64,000 nucleotides of DNA from assembly GCF_000024205.1 (NCBI RefSeq), contig NC_013216.1, positions 2,170,001-2,234,000 on the forward strand. Reading direction: 5' to 3'. The notes under the pieces are model-generated. The model was not told where the DNA came from. It made no database searches and saw nothing but the letters and a program-made list of their open reading frames with translations. Within the stretch, counting starts at the first letter, position 1; each line of letters opens with the position of its first letter. The stretch is from Desulfofarcimen acetoxidans DSM 771 (lineage in GTDB: Bacteria; Bacillota; Desulfotomaculia; Desulfotomaculales; Desulfofarciminaceae). Shown piece by piece: positions 56,622-64,000 of the stretch. Position numbers and translations under genes: made by a program.

Positions 56622-57704
56622 GTGATCAGAATCAGGCAGGGTATTGTAGTTGAGGTATTATCCTCAAGACCAGGTTATACCGAGGTTTTTACAGAAATAT
56701 CCGGTGTCAGGCAGAAAGCTGTTAACTATGATTTTTTGACAGGTACCGTAAAAAAAGGCGACCGGGTAATTTTAAATACTACTGCCGTGCATAAAAATTT
56801 GGGTACCGGGGGTACCCATTTTATTATGGCCAATATCGATAATTCGGAAATAAATGCCCGGTTGCCAGGACATATAATGAAAATGCGCTATGCACCGGCA
56901 CAGGTGAAAGTACTGGCGGTCGAGGAAGCTGAAAGTCCTCATGCAGAAATAATCAATAACACAAAATCTCTGGAACAAACGCCTGTAATAGTAGGAACGC
57001 TGCACAGCATGCTCCCGGTTGCGGCAAGTGTCTGCTGCCATGAAACGGGAGGAAATGCAAATATTGTTTTCATTATGACTGACGGTGCTGCCCTGCCCAT
57101 GCCTTTAAGTCAAACCGTACATGAATTAAAACAAAAAAATATTTTGTCAGCTACTGTTACCTATGGTCATGCTTTTGGCGGTGATTATGAAGCTGTAAAT
57201 ATATATACAGCTCTCTTGGCGGCCAAGGCTGTGGCGAGAGCCGATATTATTATTGTCGCCATGGGCCCGGGGATTGTCGGAACCGGTTCTGAATTTGGTT
57301 TCACCGGTGTTGAGCAAGGTGAAATTATCAATGCTGTTAATATTCTGGGCGGCAGTCCTATAGCCATACCCAGAATTAGTTTTGCTGATGCCAGGGAAAG
57401 ACATAGGGGTATAAGTCATCATACTTGTACCTCACTAGGCAAAATAGCTTTAACCCCCTGTCTGGTGGCTCTTCCTGATTTGGAGCAGCGTTTAAACGAC
57501 ATGCTGGAGAAACAATTACTTCTCTCCGGCATCAGGAAAAAACATGTAATAAAATACTATAACAGCTCGCACACCGGAGAGGTCTTGCAAAAATACGGGC
57601 TAAGAGTAAAAACCATGGGCCGGGGCTTTAGTGAAGATCCAGCTTTCTTTATGGCCTGCGGTGCTGCCGCAATGGCGGCAGTTGAAACATGCAAAAAGGG
57701 CTAA
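56622..57704 (+). CDS. DUF3866-family protein
   Basis: A 360-residue conserved protein of unknown function, recognisable by its opening IRIRQGIVVEVLSSRPGYTE, the GTGGTHFIMANID block, and FIMTDGAALPMPLSQTVHEL. The middle is alpha/beta with glycine-rich loops (IIVAMGPGIVGTGSEFGFTG) suggesting nucleotide or sugar binding, which is inference. DUF3866 genes sit near the spo0A-spoIIM-xerD cluster in related Firmicutes. GTG 56622 behind GAGGTG. Its end overlaps a small gene on the other strand by 4 bp. Confidence 0.85.
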   Translation: MIRIRQGIVVEVLSSRPGYTEVFTEISGVRQKAVNYDFLTGTVKKGDRVILNTTAVHKNLGTGGTHFIMANIDNSEINARLPGHIMKMRYAPAQVKVLAVEEAESPHAEIINNTKSLEQTPVIVGTLHSMLPVAASVCCHETGGNANIVFIMTDGAALPMPLSQTVHELKQKNILSATVTYGHAFGGDYEAVNIYTALLAAKAVARADIIIVAMGPGIVGTGSEFGFTGVEQGEIINAVNILGGSPIAIPRISFADARERHRGISHHTCTSLGKIALTPCLVALPDLEQRLNDMLEKQLLLSGIRKKHVIKYYNSSHTGEVLQKYGLRVKTMGRGFSEDPAFFMACGAAAMAAVETCKKG

Positions 57705-57832
57705 TGCAAATTGAAATTGATTAATTCTTTTACTGTTAAATGTTTTTTCATTTGCTCAGCCAGAAAGAACTTCAAGTCCTTTATTTTGCCGGTAAAATAT
57801 ATGCGATTTTTGAATACATATAAGCTGCTCAT
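57701..57832 (-). CDS. Small protein (43 residues) opposite the DUF3866 gene end
   Basis: Reads MSSLYVFKNRIYFTGKIKDL, KFFLAEQMKKHLTVKELINF, NLH. ATG 57832 has TTGGAGGGACTGCT directly upstream, a near-ideal ribosome site. Composition is basic and amphipathic, with no membrane helix. It overlaps the DUF3866 stop tail to tail. Not recognised; supported by the start context and by filling an otherwise empty 200-bp gap. Confidence 0.6.
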   Translation of the reverse strand: MSSLYVFKNRIYFTGKIKDLKFFLAEQMKKHLTVKELINFNLH

Positions 57833-57905
57833 AGCAGTCCCTCCAATACGTTAATGGTTTTATTTATATTATTTAAAGAATCTGTTCATAAATATATTAA
57901 TTAGT

Positions 57906-58610
57906 TTGGGAAATATGACTTTGGAAGAAGGTGTATTATTTTTGGCAGGCGGGGTTTTCTACACAGTTAATGCCAGCGGTGCTGTAGAAGGTGCTCGCAT
58001 GGGCAATGTAGTTGTCATAGTTGATGTTATTGATATGTCTACGACAGCCGAAGCGGCAATTGATGCCGGGGCCATTGCAGTATTTGGCGCCAGTCCCGAT
58101 AACGCCAAACCCCCTGTTGCTGTGAATCCTGCAAAGGTTGCTATAGCTGCCGGTAAACTGGCTAATCTCAAGAATACGGGTATTATAATTGTCGCTGAAC
58201 CGAGAGTTGCTTCGGAGCAGGAAAGAATATCCCGCTTGCAGGGTGTTATGCGCGGTTTAGAAGATACAGGAGCGGAAATAAGAGCAGTTTTACCGAATCT
58301 CGGAGCGGAAACTGTTAAGCTTTTTGATTTCACAGGATGTGTGTTAATTGCGGCTACCAGTACGGGAGGTGTAGCTTTTGACGCGGCCTTTTCTGCCGGT
58401 GCGCCCGCTGTTCTTACTGCTACGGTGGCCCGTACGATACAAAAAAAGGGTGCTGTCCCGGCTAGGGCCGGCGCAGTACGCGCTGTTCAAATAGCCAAAG
58501 AACTGAATACAGGTATAACTGTAGTAGCCGCCAGCGCTAATTCTTTGGAGGATATTTTGGCAGCCGAATATATAGTACGTGCAATTTTAGATAATGACTT
58601 TAGAGGTTAA
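57906..58610 (+). CDS. ComB-fold protein (2-phosphosulfolactate phosphatase-like), function uncertain
   Basis: About 234 residues. The layout follows ComB: VVVIVDVIDMSTTAEAAIDA near the N-terminus (family V-V-I-D-V-x-R-A-S-T-T), a middle CVLIAATSTGGVAFDAAFSA (family T-T-x-G-T-x-A) and the end VVAASANSLEDILAAEYIVR. The ComB active-site residues are altered, and no other coenzyme M-type gene is present, so phosphatase activity is doubtful. Start is TTG 57906 or ATG 57915; neither has an ideal ribosome site. Confidence 0.65.
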   Translation: MGNMTLEEGVLFLAGGVFYTVNASGAVEGARMGNVVVIVDVIDMSTTAEAAIDAGAIAVFGASPDNAKPPVAVNPAKVAIAAGKLANLKNTGIIIVAEPRVASEQERISRLQGVMRGLEDTGAEIRAVLPNLGAETVKLFDFTGCVLIAATSTGGVAFDAAFSAGAPAVLTATVARTIQKKGAVPARAGAVRAVQIAKELNTGITVVAASANSLEDILAAEYIVRAILDNDFRG

Positions 58611-58758
58611 AAAAGGATGCTGCCGGAGTGTAGGCTATCCCAGTTATAAATAAAACCGCTGTCTTCTCTGATACCTCTCTTCATAACAATGGTATATTTA
58701 GCAGGCAACTGCATAGTATTTACCATATGGACGAGTTTGACAGAGGGGGTAGCGCTCT

Positions 58759-59388
58759 GTGTATAGAGCTCCAAAAACTTCATATGATTCATTTTTTAAA
58801 ATGAATATACCGTTTTATGGTATAGTTTTTCTTGTTTTATGTTTGGGAATAACACTGGGAAGTATTGCTGCCTGTAATATGCAGGGAGAGCAATCAGCGA
58901 CCATACAACAATTACTGGAATATTTTATTAAACAGGTCGGTACTATAAACTTCAGCAGCATTGACTTGATAAAATTATCTTTTTTTAATGATTTACTACT
59001 TATAGTAGTAATTTATTTTTTGGGGTTAACGGTAATAGGTATGCCCATCATGCTGGCACTAATATTTTGCCGGGGTTTTATACTGGGCTTTACGGTTAGT
59101 TTTTTGCTCAAAGAAAAGGCGTATCACGGCATAATACTTGCTTTTTGCTCTATATTACCGCAAAATTTACTATACCTGCCGGCGCTGGTGGCAGCGGGCG
59201 CAACTTCCTTATCTTTTGCGATACTTTTATTAAAAAGGAATTTTGGGACCGGCATTAAATTATGGCCTGTATTTCTAAGTTATAACGGCTTAATGCTGAC
59301 AATTCTGACTTTGGCTTTGGGCTCGAGTTTGATTGAAGCCTATGTTACACCTTTTTTGACCAAGTTTGCTGTGAGAATGATAACTTAA
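58759..59388 (+). CDS. spoIIM: Stage II sporulation protein M
   Basis: A 209-residue membrane protein with about five helices (IPFYGIVFLVLCLGITLGSI; LLLIVVIYFLGLTVIGMPIM; FCRGFILGFTVSFLLKEKAY; ILPQNLLYLPALVAAGATSL). The FCRGFILGF..GILAFCSILPQN core is the SpoIIM signature. With SpoIID and SpoIIP it drives membrane migration during engulfment. GTG 58759 behind AGAGGGGG. Neighbours match the Bacillus order spoIIM-yqzK-(fur)-xerD-deoB. Confidence 0.92.
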   Translation: MYRAPKTSYDSFFKMNIPFYGIVFLVLCLGITLGSIAACNMQGEQSATIQQLLEYFIKQVGTINFSSIDLIKLSFFNDLLLIVVIYFLGLTVIGMPIMLALIFCRGFILGFTVSFLLKEKAYHGIILAFCSILPQNLLYLPALVAAGATSLSFAILLLKRNFGTGIKLWPVFLSYNGLMLTILTLALGSSLIEAYVTPFLTKFAVRMIT

Positions 59389-59467
59389 GGCAATAGAGTA
59401 AAATATAATAAATATTAGCAAAGTTATCTTGAAATAAGCAAATATAGAGAAGGGTAAGGTGTAGGGC

Positions 59468-59725
59468 TTGATTATTGTATTAATATCCAGGCTTAAGCGA
59501 AAACTCTTACTTGGATTAAGATTATTATTATTCCTGGCTATTTTGGTTATTCTAACCGGCCATTTTTGGAAATTATTGCAATCCACCCATATATACGGCA
59601 AGTGGTTTAATGAGGATCAACCAAATGGCAATCCTATGCGGGTGGAACAGACCGAATCACAAAGGGAAACCGGTTTTATTGATAACATGGTGGAAGTATT
59701 TAAGGGTTATTATAAAAGCAAATAA
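59468..59725 (+). CDS. DUF4227 (YqzK)-like small membrane protein
   Basis: An 85-residue protein with one helix (LLLGLRLLLFLAILVILTGHFW) and a short outside tail with YGKWFNEDQPNGNPMRVEQ. It is similar in size and design to Bacillus YqzK (helix, then a YxxYDEPxGxAVKV tail) and lies at the same place, between spoIIM and xerD. Start TTG 59468, site AAGGTG. The family call rests mainly on synteny. Confidence 0.65.
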   Translation: MIIVLISRLKRKLLLGLRLLLFLAILVILTGHFWKLLQSTHIYGKWFNEDQPNGNPMRVEQTESQRETGFIDNMVEVFKGYYKSK

Positions 59726-59735
59726 CGCTAAATTT

Positions 59736-60037
59736 ATGCAGGAAAAAATATTTTGGGGTCGAAGTAAAACATTTATAATTTCACAGGTTCATTTTGGTGA
59801 GAGAGGCAATACCGGCTATATCAATTTTGTAACCAATATCTCGCCTGACTGTGACTGCACTAACTGGACAGACGCGCCCATTGTCCGCGATATCGGTGCA
59901 GTCGCCTGGAAGGTAAGGTTGATGTTAAAGATAAGTTCAGGGCGCTTTGGCCCAGCATTGATTGGTCACATCAGCTAAGATATGATGAGGAAATAGGTTT
60001 AGGCAGCAGAAAATACGATTTAGTAGAAATAAAATAG
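59736..60037 (+). pseudogene. DUF362 (Fe-S) protein, C-terminal remnant with internal deletion
   Basis: One frame gives VHFGERGNTGYINFVTNISP, DCDCTNWTDAPIVRDIGA. A second, after a shift near 59925, gives DKFRALWPSIDWSHQLRYDE, EIGLGSRKYDLVEIK ending at 60037. Both are landmarks of the C-terminal part of DUF362 proteins, where about 60 residues normally lie between them. The N-terminal two thirds are absent. A dead copy between DUF4227 and xerD. Confidence 0.7.
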
Positions 60038-60165
60038 AACAGGCGGCCTGGTAACTACACATAAAGTTAATGTGTAGTTTATATTTTTAGAGGAATTCCA
60101 CCGGTTCATGTGGAAGTAATATTTTCCATAAACTTATGTAAAGTTAGAACCGGGGGGGACGTTTA

Positions 60166-61056
60166 ATGCAAATCATGCTGGACAATTTTATATACTATTT
60201 GGCGGTGGAAAGAGGTCTGGCTGAAAATACTCTTTCAGCATATAGAATGGATTTGCAAAATTTTTTGTCCTTTTGCCAGGATAAGCAGATTAAATCCTGG
60301 AGTGATGCCGGTAAAAACACGATCTTAATGTATATGATGTTTTTAAAACAGCAGGCTATGTCACCGGCAACTATCTCCAGAAGATTGGCAGCCTTAAAAT
60401 CATTTTTTCGTTTTCTTACCAGTGAGCAGGTAGTGGAGTTCAGTCCAACAGAAAGTATGGAGTCGCCCAAATTAAGTCAAAAATTACCTAATGTTTTGAG
60501 TACCTCAGAAGTGGAATTATTATTAATGCAGCCTAAAATCTCTCAACCAGCCGGCATTCGCGATAAAGCAATGCTGGAACTGCTCTATGCCACTGGTATC
60601 AGGGTTTCTGAATTAGTGGATTTAAATTTAGAGGATGTCAGTATAGCAGAACAATTTATTCGCTGTTATGGAAAAGGCTCCAAAGAAAGGATAGTACCGC
60701 TGGGCAGTCTATCTGCTTCCTTTGTCGAAGAATATTTGCAAAAAGGCAGAGTAAAACTAATCAAAAAAGCGCAGACAACAAATGCACTTTTTTTAAACCA
60801 TCATGGACAGAGGTTAACCAGGCAAGGTTTTTGGAAAATTATAAAAAAATACGGTCGCCAGGGGAAAATAGATAAGCCTATAACACCTCATACACTGAGG
60901 CATTCTTTTGCAACTCATTTATTAGAGAACGGTGCTGATTTGCGTTCAGTTCAAGAGATGCTGGGCCATGCGGATATATCTACAACTCAAATTTATACAC
61001 ACTTGACTAAAACCAGATTAAAAGAAGTCTATAAAAACTCTCACCCCAGGGCTTGA
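60166..61056 (+). CDS. xerD: Site-specific tyrosine recombinase XerD
   Basis: A 296-residue recombinase that resolves chromosome dimers at dif with XerC. The SAM-like N-terminal core has LAENTLSAYRMDLQNFLSFC. The catalytic residues are Arg in LLYATGIRVSELVDLNLEDV, Lys in GKGSKERIVPLG, His-x-x-Arg in ITPHTLRHSFATHLLENGAD, His in LGHADISTTQIYTHL, with the Tyr nucleophile in the same stretch. The start at 60166 or 60175 follows GGGGGGGAC. It is near deoB and a phosphorylase as in Bacillus. Confidence 0.94.
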   Translation: MQIMLDNFIYYLAVERGLAENTLSAYRMDLQNFLSFCQDKQIKSWSDAGKNTILMYMMFLKQQAMSPATISRRLAALKSFFRFLTSEQVVEFSPTESMESPKLSQKLPNVLSTSEVELLLMQPKISQPAGIRDKAMLELLYATGIRVSELVDLNLEDVSIAEQFIRCYGKGSKERIVPLGSLSASFVEEYLQKGRVKLIKKAQTTNALFLNHHGQRLTRQGFWKIIKKYGRQGKIDKPITPHTLRHSFATHLLENGADLRSVQEMLGHADISTTQIYTHLTKTRLKEVYKNSHPRA

Positions 61057-61104
61057 GTATAATCTATCCAGCTTATCCAGTAATATATCAGGAGGTTATT
61101 TATT

Positions 61105-62298
61105 TTGCACAGAAGAGTATTATTAATAGTATTAGACAGTGTAGGTATTGGTGAATTGTCTGATGCCGGGCTTTATGGTGATAACGGGAGCAATACACTG
61201 GCTAATATTGCGCAGGCTGTCAATGGGCTGAATCTTCCTAACTTAGCTGCCATGGGTTTGGGTAATATTGCTGATATTCAGGGCGTTCTGCCCGCAGCGT
61301 TACCTTCTGGCGCTTACGGTAAAATGGCTGAAAAATCAAAAGGCAAAGATACCACCACGGGACACTGGGAATTAGCAGGGTTAATTCTGGAAAAAGCTTT
61401 TCCTGTTTACCCGCAAGGTTTTCCGCCTGAAATTATCAATGAATTTGAGCGACTTATTGGTCGCCCTGTTCTGGGTAATAAAGTTGCTTCCGGTACAGAA
61501 ATTATTGAAGAGTTGGGCGAAGAGCACATGAAGACCGGTTACCCTATTGTTTACACTTCAGCGGACAGCGTGTTTCAAATAGCTGCGCATGAAGAGACAA
61601 TCAGGCTTGATGAATTGTATCGGATGTGTAAAACTGCCAGAAACTTGTTGACTGGCGAGCATGCTGTAGGAAGGGTTATAGCCAGACCATTTATTGGCCA
61701 GCCGGGTAGTTTTGAACGAACAGCCAACAGGCATGATTATTCGCTCAAGCCTCCCAGGAAGACTATTTTGAACTTACTGAATGAAAAGGGAATAATTGTT
61801 ACCGGAGTTGGCAAGATTCATGATATATTTGCCGGCGAGGGTATCAACCGGTCAATACATATTGAAGGAAATATGGACGGAGTGGATAAGATTATTGACT
61901 TGCTGGGTGAAGATTCAAGCGGGTTGATTTTTGCCAATCTGGTAGATTTTGATTCAAAATACGGTCACCGCAATGATCCTAAAGGCTATGCAGCTGCTCT
62001 GGAGGCTTTTGACAGCCGGCTGCCGGAAATTACTTCAAGAATGCGTAAAAGTGATATTTTGATTATCACAGCTGATCATGGTTGTGATCCTACTACAAAA
62101 GGTACTGATCATACCAGAGAATTTATTCCCCTGCTGGTATTTGGACAGGATATTAAATCGGTCAATCTGGGGGTAAGAGCTTGCTTTAGCGATATGGCAG
62201 CAACTTTAGGGGAATTATGGGATATTAAATATCCTGAAGGAAAGAGCTTCTGGCAAGAGTTAAGGAAAGAAGGAGCACAGTCAGATGAGAATGTATGA
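61105..62298 (+). CDS. deoB: Phosphopentomutase DeoB
   Basis: A 397-residue alkaline-phosphatase-superfamily mutase that interconverts (deoxy)ribose 1- and 5-phosphate. Landmarks are [20 protein letters not shown] (metal Asp), [14 protein letters not shown] (the Thr that carries phosphate), [17 protein letters not shown], and [20 protein letters not shown] (metal-binding His/Asp). Start is TTG 61105 with CAGGAGG upstream. Its last 14 bp overlap the phosphorylase gene, so the two enzymes of nucleoside breakdown are translated together. Confidence 0.96.
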   Translation: MHRRVLLIVLDSVGIGELSDAGLYGDNGSNTLANIAQAVNGLNLPNLAAMGLGNIADIQGVLPAALPSGAYGKMAEKSKGKDTTTGHWELAGLILEKAFPVYPQGFPPEIINEFERLIGRPVLGNKVASGTEIIEELGEEHMKTGYPIVYTSADSVFQIAAHEETIRLDELYRMCKTARNLLTGEHAVGRVIARPFIGQPGSFERTANRHDYSLKPPRKTILNLLNEKGIIVTGVGKIHDIFAGEGINRSIHIEGNMDGVDKIIDLLGEDSSGLIFANLVDFDSKYGHRNDPKGYAAALEAFDSRLPEITSRMRKSDILIITADHGCDPTTKGTDHTREFIPLLVFGQDIKSVNLGVRACFSDMAATLGELWDIKYPEGKSFWQELRKEGAQSDENV

Positions 62299-63601
62299 TA
62301 TTATTCTGAAAAAAAGACGCGGCCTGGTATTGACAGCAGAAGAGATTAATTTCTTCATTGAGCAGTACAGCAGGGATAAAATACCGGATTACCAGGCTGC
62401 AGCACTGCTTATGGCAATATTTTTTCGTGGTTTGGATGCTGAGGAAACAGCAGCCTTAACTCTGGCAATGGCTAATTCAGGTGACCGGGCGGATCTGTCT
62501 TCTATACCGGGACTGAAGGTAGATAAACACAGCACCGGAGGGGTAGGAGACAAAACTACATTGGTCTTAATTCCAATGGTTGCCGCTGCAGGAGTTCCTG
62601 TAGCCAAAATGTCGGGGAGAGGCCTGGGACATACGGGTGGGACAATTGATAAATTAGAGTCAATATCAGGATTTCGGGTTAATCTTGATCCAGAGGAATT
62701 TATTTCTCAGGTCAATAACATTAAAGCCGCGGTAGTAGCTCAAACCGGGCAGCTTGCCCCGGCGGATAAGAAACTTTATGCTCTGAGGGATGTTACAGCA
62801 ACAGTAGACAGTATCCCTCTAATAGCTTCCAGTGTAATGAGTAAGAAAATTGCCGCCGGAGCGGATGCTATTGTGCTGGATGTAAAAACCGGTTGCGGAG
62901 CTTTTATGAGAGAAACAGAAGATGCTTTTAAACTGGCACGCACTATGGTATCCATAGGAAAGAGGGTAAACCTGCCTACAGTGGCCTTGATAACGGATAT
63001 GGATCAACCTTTAGGTAATGCAGTAGGTAATGCCTTGGAGGTCAAAGAGGCTATATTAACCTTGCAGGGCAAGGGACCGTCTGACCTGGAGGAACTTTGT
63101 CTGGCTCTGGGCAGCCAAATGCTTCTGGCGGCTAAGAAGGTTAAAACAGATAAAGAGGGGCGGCAATTGCTGTTAGAGCTATTGAAAAACGGTAAAGCGC
63201 TGCAAAAATTTAAAGACATTATATCTGCCCAGGGTGGACAGGTTGAGGTTTTTGATAACCCGGAACTTTTATCAAAGGCAGACTTAATAAAAAGTGTCAA
63301 AGCATCCAGTGATGGCTATATTTTAGGAATTCACGCAGAAATGATTGGCAATGCGGCTATGCTCTCCGGGGCAGGCAGAGAAACAAAAGATGCTGAAGTG
63401 GATCTCAGGGCGGGAATAGTTCTTCATAAAAAAATTGGTGATAAAATATCTGCCGGGGATACCCTGGCGGTTTTGTATACAAATAGACCTGAGAAGGAAG
63501 CGGAAATAATTAGAATTATTCAAGAGGCATTTATTTCAGGTTCACAAAAACCTTTTCTGCCTCCATTAATACATGGAATTGTAAAACCGGGGGATGTGTG
63601 A
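62285..63601 (+). CDS. pdp: Pyrimidine-nucleoside phosphorylase
   Basis: A 438-residue enzyme that splits uridine or thymidine with phosphate. It has the family signature [20 protein letters not shown] and [20 protein letters not shown] for the phosphate site, plus [20 protein letters not shown] and the C-terminal barrel-sandwich domain. ATG 62285 stands behind AAAGAAGGAG inside the end of deoB. Together they feed deoxyribose 5-phosphate into central metabolism. Confidence 0.95.
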   Translation: MRMYDIILKKRRGLVLTAEEINFFIEQYSRDKIPDYQAAALLMAIFFRGLDAEETAALTLAMANSGDRADLSSIPGLKVDKHSTGGVGDKTTLVLIPMVAAAGVPVAKMSGRGLGHTGGTIDKLESISGFRVNLDPEEFISQVNNIKAAVVAQTGQLAPADKKLYALRDVTATVDSIPLIASSVMSKKIAAGADAIVLDVKTGCGAFMRETEDAFKLARTMVSIGKRVNLPTVALITDMDQPLGNAVGNALEVKEAILTLQGKGPSDLEELCLALGSQMLLAAKKVKTDKEGRQLLLELLKNGKALQKFKDIISAQGGQVEVFDNPELLSKADLIKSVKASSDGYILGIHAEMIGNAAMLSGAGRETKDAEVDLRAGIVLHKKIGDKISAGDTLAVLYTNRPEKEAEIIRIIQEAFISGSQKPFLPPLIHGIVKPGDV

Positions 63602-63982
63602 TTTTTTGTACATATACTCTCTAACCCATCCACAAAATTACATGAAAAACATATTTGCATAAATATATAGGCTGCAATAAGAGTTTTCTTGCTCGATATT
63701 GGTTTTATGTAATACTTTTACAATTGCATGGCACGCTGAAAAAGTATACCATCTGTTTGGTATACTTTTTCAATTTTAAAAGAGTATAAAAAACTTCACA
63801 AGGTTAATTTGTAACTGCACAATGATTATACCCTTAAAGTTCAGTATCATATTATGGCATATCTAAACAAAAGATATTTTTTCAGAAGGCTTGTTTTAAT
63901 TAAAAGAAATTGCTCTATTCTTTTTTATCAATTGGTGACTAATTTACATATTATGCTATTGAACAATTTAGGGGGTTATGTT
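63602..63982. other. Intergenic region after the phosphorylase gene
   Basis: About 380 bp, AT-rich. It contains a terminator (63737-63776) and the upstream region of the next gene. No ORF or RNA was recognised. Confidence 0.5.
63737..63776 (+). terminator. Terminator of the xerD-deoB-pdp run
   Basis: Arms TGAAAAAGTATACC and GGTATACTTTTTCA form a 14-bp perfect stem with an 8-nt loop, followed by ATTTT. Confidence 0.85.
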
Positions 63983-64000
63983 TTGACTAATAAATTATTG
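63983..64000 (+). CDS. Start of a further gene (cut by window end)
   Basis: TTG 63983 follows TTAGGGGGTTATG and opens MTNKLL before the window ends. In Bacillus, dacF (a D-Ala-D-Ala carboxypeptidase) follows deoB and the phosphorylase gene pupG, so that is a fair guess. The sequence here is too short to show it. Confidence 0.35.

Noticed and set aside
57906-58610. True 2-phosphosulfolactate phosphatase (coenzyme M pathway)
   Set aside because: Only fold-level similarity to ComB is visible, key motif residues differ, and no pathway partner is nearby.

Overview
The window looks like a chromosomal segment of an anaerobic, spore-forming Firmicute of the Peptococcaceae type (Desulfotomaculum/Pelotomaculum relatives). 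The evidence is moderate GC, strong Shine-Dalgarno sites, spo0A and spoIIM, a leucine-type T-box, S-layer (SLH) proteins, a UGA-containing selenoprotein gene, and many decayed insertion sequences. The genus is inferred; no rRNA or species marker is present.

Left part (1-28.6 kb), mostly intact housekeeping genes. A stress operon dnaK-grpE-dnaJ-hspR/cbpM-like-clpB comes first. A sugar deacetylase, a short selenocysteine ArsC/Spx-like protein (in-frame UGA plus hairpin) and an iron-sulfur flavoprotein follow. Next are a T-box-controlled short 2-isopropylmalate synthase, a methyltransferase, an orphan proA, two SLH surface proteins and a chemoreceptor. The last genes are two RND efflux pumps. 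The first pump was apparently headed by a padR repressor gene that is now split by an IS1182-type element inserted at CTAG. The second follows a two-component system.

Middle part (28.6-50.4 kb), an accessory region full of gene wreckage. CRISPR array 1 has 58 repeats and is cut by an IS3-family element. CRISPR array 2 has 19 repeats and a nearly identical leader. A three-repeat relic abuts a truncated, frameshifted tnpB. No cas gene is present. Between the arrays lie broken BlaI/BlaR1-like modules, a frameshifted KTR protein and sigma-factor remnants of the kind carried by conjugative elements, an IS630 element, two IS1634-type transposases, a 175-bp MITE with a 6-bp target duplication, and a duplicated, possibly structured-RNA block.

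Right part (50.4-64 kb), conserved sporulation, envelope and nucleoside genes: a serine-recombinase-like gene lacking the usual catalytic serine, the 3' remnant of spoIVB, spo0A behind a good sigma-H-type promoter, steA-steB, two glycosyl/phosphosugar transferases, a peptidase, DUF3866, a ComB-fold protein, spoIIM, a DUF4227-like gene, xerD, deoB and a pyrimidine-nucleoside phosphorylase gene. The order spoIIM-DUF4227-xerD-deoB matches Bacillus, apart from a missing fur gene and a DUF362 pseudogene. The usual spoIVB-spo0A pair is broken exactly where the accessory region meets the core genome.

The observations most worth following up are the spoIVB remnant with its neighbouring recombinase, the selenoprotein, the CRISPR relic fused to tnpB, and the duplicated structured block.
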